Part shown: piece by piece, positions 32,639 through 39,299 of the stretch
Numbering within the stretch: the stretch's first letter is position 1
Layout of the letters: the number at the start of each line of letters is the position of its first letter
Source: JAVVEH01 sp032251435
GTDB lineage: Bacteria; Verrucomicrobiota; Lentisphaeria; Oligosphaerales; MVZH01
Direction of reading: 5' to 3'
DNA length: 39,299 bases
Assembly (NCBI GenBank): GCA_032251435.1
Contig: JAVVEH010000039.1
Location: forward strand, 1 to 39,299
The notes under the pieces: model-generated
What the model saw: only the letters and a program-made list of their open reading frames with translations
Databases searched by the model: none
What the model was told of the DNA's origin: nothing
Position numbers and translations under genes: made by a program

Positions 32639-33045
32639 CCAGTCTGACCGAGGCTAAAGCCACCCCCGCCTCCCTCGCGCAAAGCCGCAAACGCCGTCAT
32701 GGATCCATCACGCTCGCTGAGCCGTCAGCGCCGATGTCGAAACCCATGCCGCCCTCCGTGATAAAACACCTATCACATACGCGGGGTATCCGGCGGCGGG
32801 CACCCGCCCCGCACCGGGCTGGCTGTCGGCCTTTGTGTCACTGGATCCGACATTCATCTATCCGCTGAAATCGTCCATTCAGCAAATATTTTAGCAAATT
32901 AAATGTAAAATTTTCTTGCATGTGTGACCGAAGCTCATAGGTTTGATGGTGTGCCCGATGTTCACCGCGCGCGGTCCGGCCACTCGACAATCAAATCGCG
33001 CCGGAATAACTGCGTCCATTGCGACGTTTCAAGCGTTACAGGCTG
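32639..33045. other. intergenic region without a convincing gene
   Basis: Between the PEP-CTERM promoter and the 3' end of the permease gene. Plus-strand frames here have no start signals and no recognisable product. On the minus strand a short frame ending GFDIGADGSASVMDP follows a GGAGGGCGGC-type ribosome site and could be a gene remnant. At 32895-32921 a plus-strand stretch resembles the upstream promoter element of the PEP-CTERM genes (ATGTAAAATTTTCTTG) but has no downstream gene. Confidence 0.35.
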
Positions 33046-34185
33046 CTAGTGGTACGGATCCGCGGCGTCGCGCAAACCGTCGCCGAGAAAGTTGAAGGAC
33101 AGCACGGTGACGATAATGAAAACCACGGGCAGCAACAGCCACGGTGTCTGCGCCACCGCGCGCATGCTCATGCAGTCCTGCAGCAGCACTCCCCAGCTCA
33201 CGACTGGAGGGCGCAGCCCGAGACCAAGGAAACTCAAGCTGGTCTCGCCCAAAATCATCACCGGCACACGCAGCGTCAGTGACACCAGAATGTGACTGGT
33301 GAAACCAGGCAGCAAGTGCCGGAACAAAATACGACCGTCGCTCGCCCCGAGGAGACGGGCGGCCACAGCGTAGTCCTCCTCCCGCAACGACAGTATTTTA
33401 CCACGCACCACGCGCGCCAGTCCCGTCCATCCCAGCAGGCTCAGAAGCAGGGTGATGCAGAAGTAGGTGGTCAGCCCGGACCAGGTCGCAGGCACCGCAG
33501 CGCCCAAGGCCAGCCACATGGGCAACCGCGGGATGGCGTTGATGATTTCGATCAGGCGTTGAATGACTAGATCCGTCTTGCCCCCCGCGTAGCCGGAAAT
33601 GCCGCCAATGACCAGTCCCAGGATAAACGTCGATACGATGGCGAGCAGCCCGATCGACAGCGACACCCGGGCGCCGTACACAATCCGGCTGAAAAGGTCG
33701 CGCCCGTAACGGTCGCAGCCCATCAAATGAAATGTCGCCGTTTCACGCGCCTCCTCCACCGTCATGTCAACGCGTCGCGCGTAGCGGTCAACGTTGACAC
33801 CAAACAGATGGCGGCGGGCGGGAAACATCCCCCACAGGCGGTATGGATAGCCCTTGACAAAGAACCCCAGCGGCACAATGTCGGCCCGGTCCTGGCGATA
33901 GATTTTCAGCAGAGAGACGGGATCGCTATGCTGTCGGACGTTGAACGTGTGCAGACCGTGTTTGAGACTGAGGCGCGGGATCTGGGGCGGACAATGCATC
34001 CGGTCAAGATTTTTGAGGTCGCGTGGATACGGCGCCACAACCCCGGCGAATACGGCGATCAGGTACATCGCGCCCAGCGCGTAGAGAGCGACCACCGCCA
34101 GTTTGTGTCGGCGAAACCGCATGCGCACCAGTTGCCATTGGCTAAGTTCGCCTATCGTGACACTCTCCTCTGCGGCGGCTTTCAT
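33046..34185 (-). CDS. ABC transporter permease, OppC/DppC family
   Basis: One of the two membrane subunits of a peptide/oligosaccharide-type importer. The N-terminal helix (KLAVVALYALGAMYLIAVFAGVV) and the OppC_N region are followed by a periplasmic insert of about 110 residues. The BPD_transp_1 fold then begins at FSRIVYGARVSLSIGLLAIV, with an EAA loop DYAVAARLLGASDGRILFRHLLP that docks the ATPase. The typical end is NFLGDGLRDAADPYH. 379 residues. Its ATG overlaps the stop of the upstream fused gene (ATGA), so subunits are made in coupled fashion. No ATPase gene follows; those must be encoded elsewhere. Confidence 0.93.
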   Translation of the reverse strand: MKAAAEESVTIGELSQWQLVRMRFRRHKLAVVALYALGAMYLIAVFAGVVAPYPRDLKNLDRMHCPPQIPRLSLKHGLHTFNVRQHSDPVSLLKIYRQDRADIVPLGFFVKGYPYRLWGMFPARRHLFGVNVDRYARRVDMTVEEARETATFHLMGCDRYGRDLFSRIVYGARVSLSIGLLAIVSTFILGLVIGGISGYAGGKTDLVIQRLIEIINAIPRLPMWLALGAAVPATWSGLTTYFCITLLLSLLGWTGLARVVRGKILSLREEDYAVAARLLGASDGRILFRHLLPGFTSHILVSLTLRVPVMILGETSLSFLGLGLRPPVVSWGVLLQDCMSMRAVAQTPWLLLPVVFIIVTVLSFNFLGDGLRDAADPYH

Positions 34186-37100
34186 CGCGCGCCTCCTTCC
34201 AGCCGAATACGTGGATCCAGACTCAAAAGCAGCAGATCGCTGACCAGTGTGCCGACCACCGCAAGCACGCTCAAAATCATCAGCAATGAACCGGCCAAGT
34301 ACATGTCCTCATTCTGCAAAGCCTCCAACATCAAGGGTGACACCGTGGGCAAACTCAGCACAATGGCCACAATCGCGCCGCCGGAGATCAGATTGGGGAA
34401 GATGCCGCCGATACCCGATACAAAGGGATTCAACGCCAGGCGCACCGGGTATTTGAGTAGCAGCCTCATAGGCCGCACGCCTTTGGCCCGGGCGGTCACG
34501 ACATAGGGTTTCTTCAACTCGTCAAGCAAGTTGGCCCGCATGACCCGGATCATGCCGGCGGTGCCGCCGACACCCAGCACCACGATTGGAATCCAGATAT
34601 GCTGCAACAAATCGATAACTTTGCCCCAACTCCAGCCCGCCTGCGCCGCATACCTCGCCGAGAACAGGCCGGAGATTGGCACCCCGAAGACAACTTGGCT
34701 GACATACATCAGGATGATAGCCAGCAGAAATCCCGGCACACACATGCCGATAAAGCCGACAACCGTGAATATGTAATCACCGATCGTGTATTGCTTCACG
34801 GCGGAATAAATGCCAATAGGCAGCGCGATCGCCCACGTCAGCAGAATGGTTCCCAGCGAAATGGCCACGGTCAGCAAAACACGATCACCAACCATGTCGG
34901 CAACCGGCAGCAGTGTCTCCATGGAACGCCCCAAGTTGCCTTGCAGCAATCCTTTGTCCTCGTCAGCGAATGTCAAAAACCATGTGAAGCCCATCCAGCG
35001 CAAATAGCGCACCGGCATGGAGTCGTCCAGATAAAACATCTCCCGCAAATCGCGTATGTCCTGCGGATTGACATCATCACCGCTGGCCTCCATAGACTGA
35101 ATCTTTGCCGTCACAAAATCACCTGGCGGCAACTGGATAACCGTGAAGACCAGCATGGACATAAACAGCAGGGTGGGGATCATCAGAATTAAGCGCCACA
35201 GAAACTGCGGGCGCTTGGCGATCAGCAACGACGGCAGAAGCAGGACAACGCTGATGAACACCCACCGCGCCAGGATACCCGACAGGCGGGCGGCGCCGGT
35301 TTTCGACTCGGTGTCCCTGGCCAGACGCGGCGGCAGCGTGGGGTTTATGATCGCCGCTTTTGTCTGTTCGACAGTTTGGCGGTCCATAGTCGGCTCGTCA
35401 AAATAAAAGAGGGCGGGCCCGGCGTTGCCCGGGGTCTGGAACATATACGTCGCAACCAGCTTCTCAGGAACGTTGCGCAGGCCGTTTTTGACCACAGCCA
35501 GGATCGGCGGCGACGAACAGATGTTCACGTTCCAGATATTCTCGGCGAAGATGTCATTGACGCGGTCAAGAATGGCCTTCTGAGCGGCCATGTCAACCGC
35601 CGATTCCAACTCACAGGAAATTTCCATAGCGCGGCGCAGGGGATGCCCTTCCGGGGGGGGCACACATCCGTACTCGGGAGTGGCTTTGGGATTGCTGTAC
35701 AGGCCACCCCGCTCGAACCACTTATGATAGGCCGGGGTCGCCCGCGTGTGCAGGGAATCGAGCAGGGGCAGGAACTCGCCTTCACCCTCGAACACTTGGA
35801 AATCATGCAAACCGGCGGCCTGCTGCGTGGCGAACAGTGTGCGGGCCTGTTCTTTGAGAATGGCCCGCACTCCGACCGCGCCCCAGTCATCCACCACAAA
35901 GTGCCCCGGGCCCAAGCCTGTCCAGCTTGTGTAGGCGATGCGGAACAGCATGCGTGAGCCGTCCGGATACGTGCGGTAGCCTTCCGTGTCGCGCCGCCCG
36001 AGTCCCAAATCATCCAGCAGCCTGTTGGCCCGGTCCGGATCGTATTCCGTGAACGCCGTGTACGCCCCGGGGTGATGAAAGGGTGAACTTGGTCCCGCCA
36101 CGTCGTTGGCCGGGTCGGTCTGCCCATAGTAGAAAGCCTTCACAATCTGCTCCCGATTGATCGCCAGGGACAGGGCCTGACGGAAGCGGCGGTCGGACAG
36201 CAGCTTGCGCTTCCACGGCGACTCTCCTACGTCCGTCAAGGTCGGCCCGACTTGATTGGGAAACAACGTCCACCAACTCCGGCTGCCCAGCCAGTGGCGA
36301 ACCGTGTAACCGCCGACCTCCTGCTGGCTCATCAGCAGGGCGTAGTCATCAAATCTGATATTGCGCCGCTGCATGGTGATCTCTCCGTTGGAGGCGGCGA
36401 CCGGCAACATCCGCGGGGGAATGTCGTTAAAAATCACGCGGTCCACATAGGGCAACTGATTGCCCTCCGTGTCCACTGCGTAATAATAGGGATTGCGCAC
36501 AAACACCTGGGGAGGGGTGGTTTTGTAGGTGCGGTAGACCCATTGCCAAAGACGGGGGTGCTCAGGGTTGGTGATATCCTTAGCGCGGCTATACACGGCC
36601 TTGTCGTTGTGGAGTCCCAACGTCTCTTTCCAGTCGTCGATGACGGAGCGGTCCCCCCGGGTCGGGTGAAATTGTTCGAGATAATGCCTGGGGGATCCCA
36701 CCAGAGCGCGGCCTCTCGGTCCGGCGATCCAATAAAGAAAGCGCGCGTAGGGCTCGGGGAAAGTAATCCGCACCCGGTGGTCGTCCAGCTTTTTAACGTC
36801 CGGCCGACGGCCATTGATCAGCATCCATGACGGCGGTCCGACGGAAACGGCGGGGTCAAGTTGCTCGCTCTCCCACCAGTACATGATGTCGTCAACCGTC
36901 AACAGGTGCCCGTCGGACCAACGCAGCCCCTTGCGCAGGGTGAATGTGTACACGCGCTTGTCCTCGGAAACTGTGTAGGATTTTGCGATGTGCGGCACAA
37001 TCGGAAAGCCACGGGGCGAAAAGCGCAACAGCGAGGCGTAAGACAGGCGGAAATTCATCACCGCGCCGGTTCCCGCCCGGACCATGGTGCCACCGTATTT

Positions 37101-37451
37101 CCCGATGCCGTCGTGCCCGCGCATGACGACCGGTTCCGGTCCGACGCGCTCAGCGACGGGCGGCAGTTTGCCCTCAGCCACCAGTTCGGCCAGCAATGGC
37201 GCCTCGCCTTTAGGATACCAAGACGCGGTGGCGCCTTCCGCGTAGTCAACAGCGACATGCAGCGTCGGCGGCGAATCGCTCCCCGCCTCCAGGCGCCGCT
37301 GCTCCCCCAGCCGCGCCAAGGCGTCGGCCGACAGGTTCGGCAGTTCGGCGTCGAGATCCGGAGAAACCAGCCATGCGGCCAGCACGCAGAACACCATTAC
37401 CCCTCCAAAGGCGATGGCAAGTTTGGCGAGAATTGTCAGGAGCGTTTTCAA
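34182..37451 (-). CDS. fusion of an Opp/Dpp-type substrate-binding protein (SBP_bac_5) with an OppB/DppB permease
   Basis: The 1089-residue polypeptide starts with a membrane anchor (residues about 5-30, no lipobox). A family-5 solute-binding domain spans about 95-690 (KSYTVSEDKRVYTFTLRKGLRWSDGHLLT in part; YAVDTEGNQLPYVDRVIF; RQALSLAINREQI; NINICSSPP-like region near 640). A further hydrophobic helix near 720 (WVFISVVLLLPSLLIA) returns the chain to the cytoplasm, and the OppB fold begins at LILMIPTLLFMSMLVF. The permease part contains QGNLGRSM, CVPGFLLAIILMYV and an EAA-type loop PYVVTARAKGVRPMRLL. The topology is therefore consistent as a single protein. No frameshift is visible, so the fusion looks genuine. 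ATG 37451 lies behind a good promoter and is divergent from a LacI gene. Confidence 0.9.
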   Translation of the reverse strand: MKTLLTILAKLAIAFGGVMVFCVLAAWLVSPDLDAELPNLSADALARLGEQRRLEAGSDSPPTLHVAVDYAEGATASWYPKGEAPLLAELVAEGKLPPVAERVGPEPVVMRGHDGIGKYGGTMVRAGTGAVMNFRLSYASLLRFSPRGFPIVPHIAKSYTVSEDKRVYTFTLRKGLRWSDGHLLTVDDIMYWWESEQLDPAVSVGPPSWMLINGRRPDVKKLDDHRVRITFPEPYARFLYWIAGPRGRALVGSPRHYLEQFHPTRGDRSVIDDWKETLGLHNDKAVYSRAKDITNPEHPRLWQWVYRTYKTTPPQVFVRNPYYYAVDTEGNQLPYVDRVIFNDIPPRMLPVAASNGEITMQRRNIRFDDYALLMSQQEVGGYTVRHWLGSRSWWTLFPNQVGPTLTDVGESPWKRKLLSDRRFRQALSLAINREQIVKAFYYGQTDPANDVAGPSSPFHHPGAYTAFTEYDPDRANRLLDDLGLGRRDTEGYRTYPDGSRMLFRIAYTSWTGLGPGHFVVDDWGAVGVRAILKEQARTLFATQQAAGLHDFQVFEGEGEFLPLLDSLHTRATPAYHKWFERGGLYSNPKATPEYGCVPPPEGHPLRRAMEISCELESAVDMAAQKAILDRVNDIFAENIWNVNICSSPPILAVVKNGLRNVPEKLVATYMFQTPGNAGPALFYFDEPTMDRQTVEQTKAAIINPTLPPRLARDTESKTGAARLSGILARWVFISVVLLLPSLLIAKRPQFLWRLILMIPTLLFMSMLVFTVIQLPPGDFVTAKIQSMEASGDDVNPQDIRDLREMFYLDDSMPVRYLRWMGFTWFLTFADEDKGLLQGNLGRSMETLLPVADMVGDRVLLTVAISLGTILLTWAIALPIGIYSAVKQYTIGDYIFTVVGFIGMCVPGFLLAIILMYVSQVVFGVPISGLFSARYAAQAGWSWGKVIDLLQHIWIPIVVLGVGGTAGMIRVMRANLLDELKKPYVVTARAKGVRPMRLLLKYPVRLALNPFVSGIGGIFPNLISGGAIVAIVLSLPTVSPLMLEALQNEDMYLAGSLLMILSVLAVVGTLVSDLLLLSLDPRIRLEGGAR

Positions 37452-37509
37452 TCTTCACTCGTCATCTTTTCGGCCATTAACGGATGTCAAATCCCGGTGA
37501 ATCGCCGCT

Positions 37510-37537
37510 ACCTTAGCACATGACCCACATCTGTCAA
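37510..37537 (-). promoter_or_regulatory. promoter of the transporter operon
   Basis: On the minus strand TTGACA (37532-37537), 16-bp spacer and TAAGGT (37510-37515), about 60-85 bp before the ATG. The AT-rich GTGTAAATTTA just upstream resembles part of the PEP-CTERM promoter element. Confidence 0.7.
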
Positions 37538-37611
37538 TAAATTTACACTTTTTTTACTAAAAGCTGGCGGGCTTCCGCGGTGGAATGGCTGCTTTTAACA
37601 GGAGCGCGCAG

Positions 37612-37670
37612 GCGGACGCGGAGGCATCAGCCCCGCTTGATGTCAAGCCGAAGGCACCGCGCGCGTCCGC
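37612..37670. promoter_or_regulatory. concentric dyads between the transporter and lacI genes
   Basis: GCGGACGCG (37612-37620) and CGCGTCCGC (37662-37670) enclose a second dyad GCTTGA-TG-TCAAGC (37635-37648). Both dyads share the same centre within one base. The inner 14-bp palindrome has the size of a LacI-family operator and lies just upstream of the lacI promoter. Confidence 0.6.
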
Positions 37671-37675
37671 TGTTT

Positions 37676-37706
37676 TGTAAGGGCTCCAGGGAATTAAATG
37701 TATAAT
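37676..37706 (+). promoter_or_regulatory. promoter of the lacI-type gene
   Basis: A perfect TATAAT (37701-37706) with a weak TTGTAA (37676-37681, 19-bp spacer). Because the -10 box overlaps the upstream ATG at 37705, the ATG at 37747 must be the real start. Confidence 0.6.
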
Positions 37707-37746
37707 GTCCCTTGAAAATACGGCGGACGCGGATAAATTTAGCGCC

Positions 37747-38805
37747 ATGTCTATTGTTGAAGTCGCCAAATTAGCCGGTGTGTCCTCCGCCACAGTCTCG
37801 CGGGTGATCAACTGCCATCCGAATGTGTCGTCGGCCAGTGTCCTGCGTGTCCGTGCCGCGATGCAAAAGCTTGGTTACGTGCCGCCCGCCAAACGGCGCG
37901 GCCCCAAGCGCAAGTCGTCAGGCATTCGCGCCGGCACGATCGGCATGTTGTTTTTCGGCGAAGCGCCGACCCTGGCCACCTCACCCGTCATGGCGCTGGT
38001 TCTGCATGCCATTCAGGACGCGCTCGCGGCGCACGGTTTAAACCTGACCCTTGGACAAATCAAATCAGACAGCGGCCTGCCCCCGAACGTGGCCAACGGG
38101 CAAGTTGACGGCCTGTTTTTGCAGGGTCTGCCGCCGTCTGCCGAGATCCAACAGCAATTGTCCCGCTATCCAGCCTGTGTCTGGCTGCTCAGCCAGCGGC
38201 GGCGGCTGGGCTATTGGGGAGATCGCGTCTCTCCGGACAATTTCACCATCGGCACGGTCGCGGCCAAGTACTTGGTCGGCCGCGGGCACTCACGCGTCGC
38301 CGCGCTCAACTGTGATCCGTCGCATCTGGGATTCACCACCCGGATAGAGGGATTCGAAAGCGCGGCCCGCGCCGCGGGTGTCTTCGCCACCACGCTGGCT
38401 GACAAAGACAATTCGCCAATCAATGTCGGACCTTCACCGGGAGACGACGCGCCATTCGACGCGTTGGTCGACCAACTTCTCGCCGTTGAAGGGGGGATGC
38501 CGACGGGGCTTTTTGTTCCCCGCGACCCCTTGACCATCCGTATGTACCGCGTCTTGCGCATGCGGGGTGTCAAACCCGGCCGCGATATCGAGATTGTTTC
38601 CTGCGACAATGTCCCGGAGCTTGCCGGACTTGATCCACGCCCGGCGACCATTGACATCCGGCCCGGCGAAATTGGACGGCGGGCGGTTGAACAGCTTCTG
38701 TGGCACATCAACAACCGCGCCGCGGCGATAAACGTCACATCGGTGGTTGAACCCGCGCTTGTCCCAGGAGACCAAGTCGATCGTGACTCCTTTCAAAAGG
38801 ACTGA
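37747..38805 (+). CDS. LacI-family transcriptional regulator
   Basis: The start MSIVEVAKLAGVSSATVSRVIN is the canonical LacI helix-turn-helix, followed by the hinge helix (VRAAMQKLGYVPP). The effector domain (IGMLFFGEAPTLATSPVMALVLHAI in part; DGLFLQGLP; GTVAAKYLVGRGHSRVAALNCDP; IVSCDNVPELAGLDPRPATIDIRP) is a periplasmic-binding-protein fold that normally senses a sugar. 352 residues. The start at 37747 is required by the promoter position. It is divergent from the Opp-type importer, so it probably controls that operon and itself, which points to a carbohydrate as the imported substrate rather than a peptide. Confidence 0.94.
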   Translation: MSIVEVAKLAGVSSATVSRVINCHPNVSSASVLRVRAAMQKLGYVPPAKRRGPKRKSSGIRAGTIGMLFFGEAPTLATSPVMALVLHAIQDALAAHGLNLTLGQIKSDSGLPPNVANGQVDGLFLQGLPPSAEIQQQLSRYPACVWLLSQRRRLGYWGDRVSPDNFTIGTVAAKYLVGRGHSRVAALNCDPSHLGFTTRIEGFESAARAAGVFATTLADKDNSPINVGPSPGDDAPFDALVDQLLAVEGGMPTGLFVPRDPLTIRMYRVLRMRGVKPGRDIEIVSCDNVPELAGLDPRPATIDIRPGEIGRRAVEQLLWHINNRAAAINVTSVVEPALVPGDQVDRDSFQKD

Positions 38806-38809
38806 TGCA

Positions 38810-39283
38810 ATGAAAGTCACACACCATCGGCGGACGTTGGCTCTGAATGAGTCACTCGAGGTAAAGCTTGGCGCGGCCACGAGAGCGCTCCAGCGCCAGA
38901 GGCTGACATCAGCCTCAAACACGTTTCCGCTCATCGCGTCGCTTGCCTGCCGGACAAAGCCATGTCAAGCGACATCACGCTCAATCAGACTCTTTACCTT
39001 GATTGAGCTGTTGGTCGTCATCGCCATCATCGGAATTTTAGCATCTCTTTTGCTGCCGGCCCTGAAACAGGCGCGGCAAGCCGCCCAGGAGGCCGCCTGT
39101 AAGAACAGCCTCAAGCAAATCATGCTGGCGAAGACCATGTATGCTTTGGATAACAACGATCTCTTTTTCGATCCCAGGTCACCCGGATTGGCCCTGGGGC
39201 CTGCTGATAACGAGTTGACAACGATGAAATGGCACGTCGCCTATAACGTCTTTAGGATTATGATTTGCGGAGCCGAATCATAA
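38810..39283 (+). CDS. short prepilin-like protein with a long N-terminal extension
   Basis: An AGGA eight bases before ATG 38810, and only four bases after the lacI stop, indicate coupled expression. Some 62 residues of basic, unstructured sequence precede the prepilin core LFTLIELLVVIAIIGILASLL (given in parts: LFTLIELLVVIAI, IGILASLL) with PALKQARQAAQEAACKNSLKQIM. Long extensions before FTLIELL are a habit of Lentisphaerota prepilins. The mature part is only about 95 residues and stops at TAA 39281-39283 without the H-x-DG end. It is either a minor pseudopilin or a truncated copy. Confidence 0.72.
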   Translation: MKVTHHRRTLALNESLEVKLGAATRALQRQRLTSASNTFPLIASLACRTKPCQATSRSIRLFTLIELLVVIAIIGILASLLLPALKQARQAAQEAACKNSLKQIMLAKTMYALDNNDLFFDPRSPGLALGPADNELTTMKWHVAYNVFRIMICGAES

Positions 39284-39299
39284 TCCATGTTGAACTGAG

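Noticed and set aside
32449..32868. 139-codon plus-strand open frame
   Set aside because: Lies over the promoter and leader of PEP-CTERM gene 2, has no ribosome site and no protein-like features.

Overview
The window is about 39 kb of a GC-rich chromosome from a member of the PVC group, most likely Lentisphaerota/Victivallales or a close relative such as Kiritimatiellota. The evidence is the combination of two type II-secretion-like prepilins (FTLIELLVVIAI cores, one with a long N-terminal extension and one with a C-terminal H-x10-DG motif), two PEP-CTERM surface proteins ending in a hydrophobic helix plus RRRRR/RRRAK, a formylglycine sulfatase, and a FAD-dependent oxidoreductase of the type abundant in that group. 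Assignment is by family flavour only; there is no rRNA or tRNA in the window.

Layout. (1) 1-13 kb: housekeeping and small accessory genes: ung, a plant/trypanosome-type ATP phosphofructokinase, an FAD oxidoreductase, trmO, a free-standing lipoyl/subunit-binding protein paired with a FabG-like reductase, a zinc-ribbon membrane protein, a bacterial SLC12-type transporter, a double zf-TFIIB protein, a J-domain/TPR protein and rsmE. (2) 12.6-13.8 kb: a four-helix-bundle gene flanked by two copies of a dispersed repeat. (3) 13.8-20.3 kb, minus strand: a DeoR regulator followed by a complete 2-oxoacid dehydrogenase operon in the order E2, E3, fused E1 alpha-beta, closed by a textbook terminator. 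Three of its intergenic gaps hold repeats. (4) 20.5-21.7 kb: a PEP-CTERM gene with a clear promoter and terminator. (5) 21.7-31.2 kb, minus strand: nitroreductase, a large exported protein with four Cys/His modules, a tiny secreted peptide, a prepilin, and then a glycan-catabolic run (sulfatase, GH29-like, DUF1961-like lipoprotein, GH43-like, alpha/beta hydrolase) with gaps between 154 bp and a 4-bp overlap. (6) 31.3-33 kb: a second PEP-CTERM gene whose promoter shares an extended upstream element with the first. (7) 33-39.3 kb: an Opp/Dpp-type uptake system in which the binding protein and the OppB permease are one 1089-residue polypeptide, overlapping an OppC gene, divergent from a LacI regulator and a second prepilin.

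How it may work together. The sulfatase and glycosidase-like enzymes carry no visible signal peptide, while a lipoprotein and the Cys/His protein are exported. This suggests that a sulfated oligosaccharide is bound and trimmed outside and finished inside the cell. The LacI-linked importer could supply substrate, but this is inference. No transport ATPase, exosortase or lipoyl ligase lies in the window.

Most notable: the four-module H-x3-C/C-x2-C exported protein; the binding-protein/permease fusion; a shared PEP-CTERM promoter element (24 of 30 bases identical, 17-bp spacers in both); a dispersed 8-bp repeat family that supplies the stop codons and C-terminal residues of two neighbouring genes; 10-bp-phased repeats on both sides of deoR; and a free-standing lipoyl protein beside a reductase.
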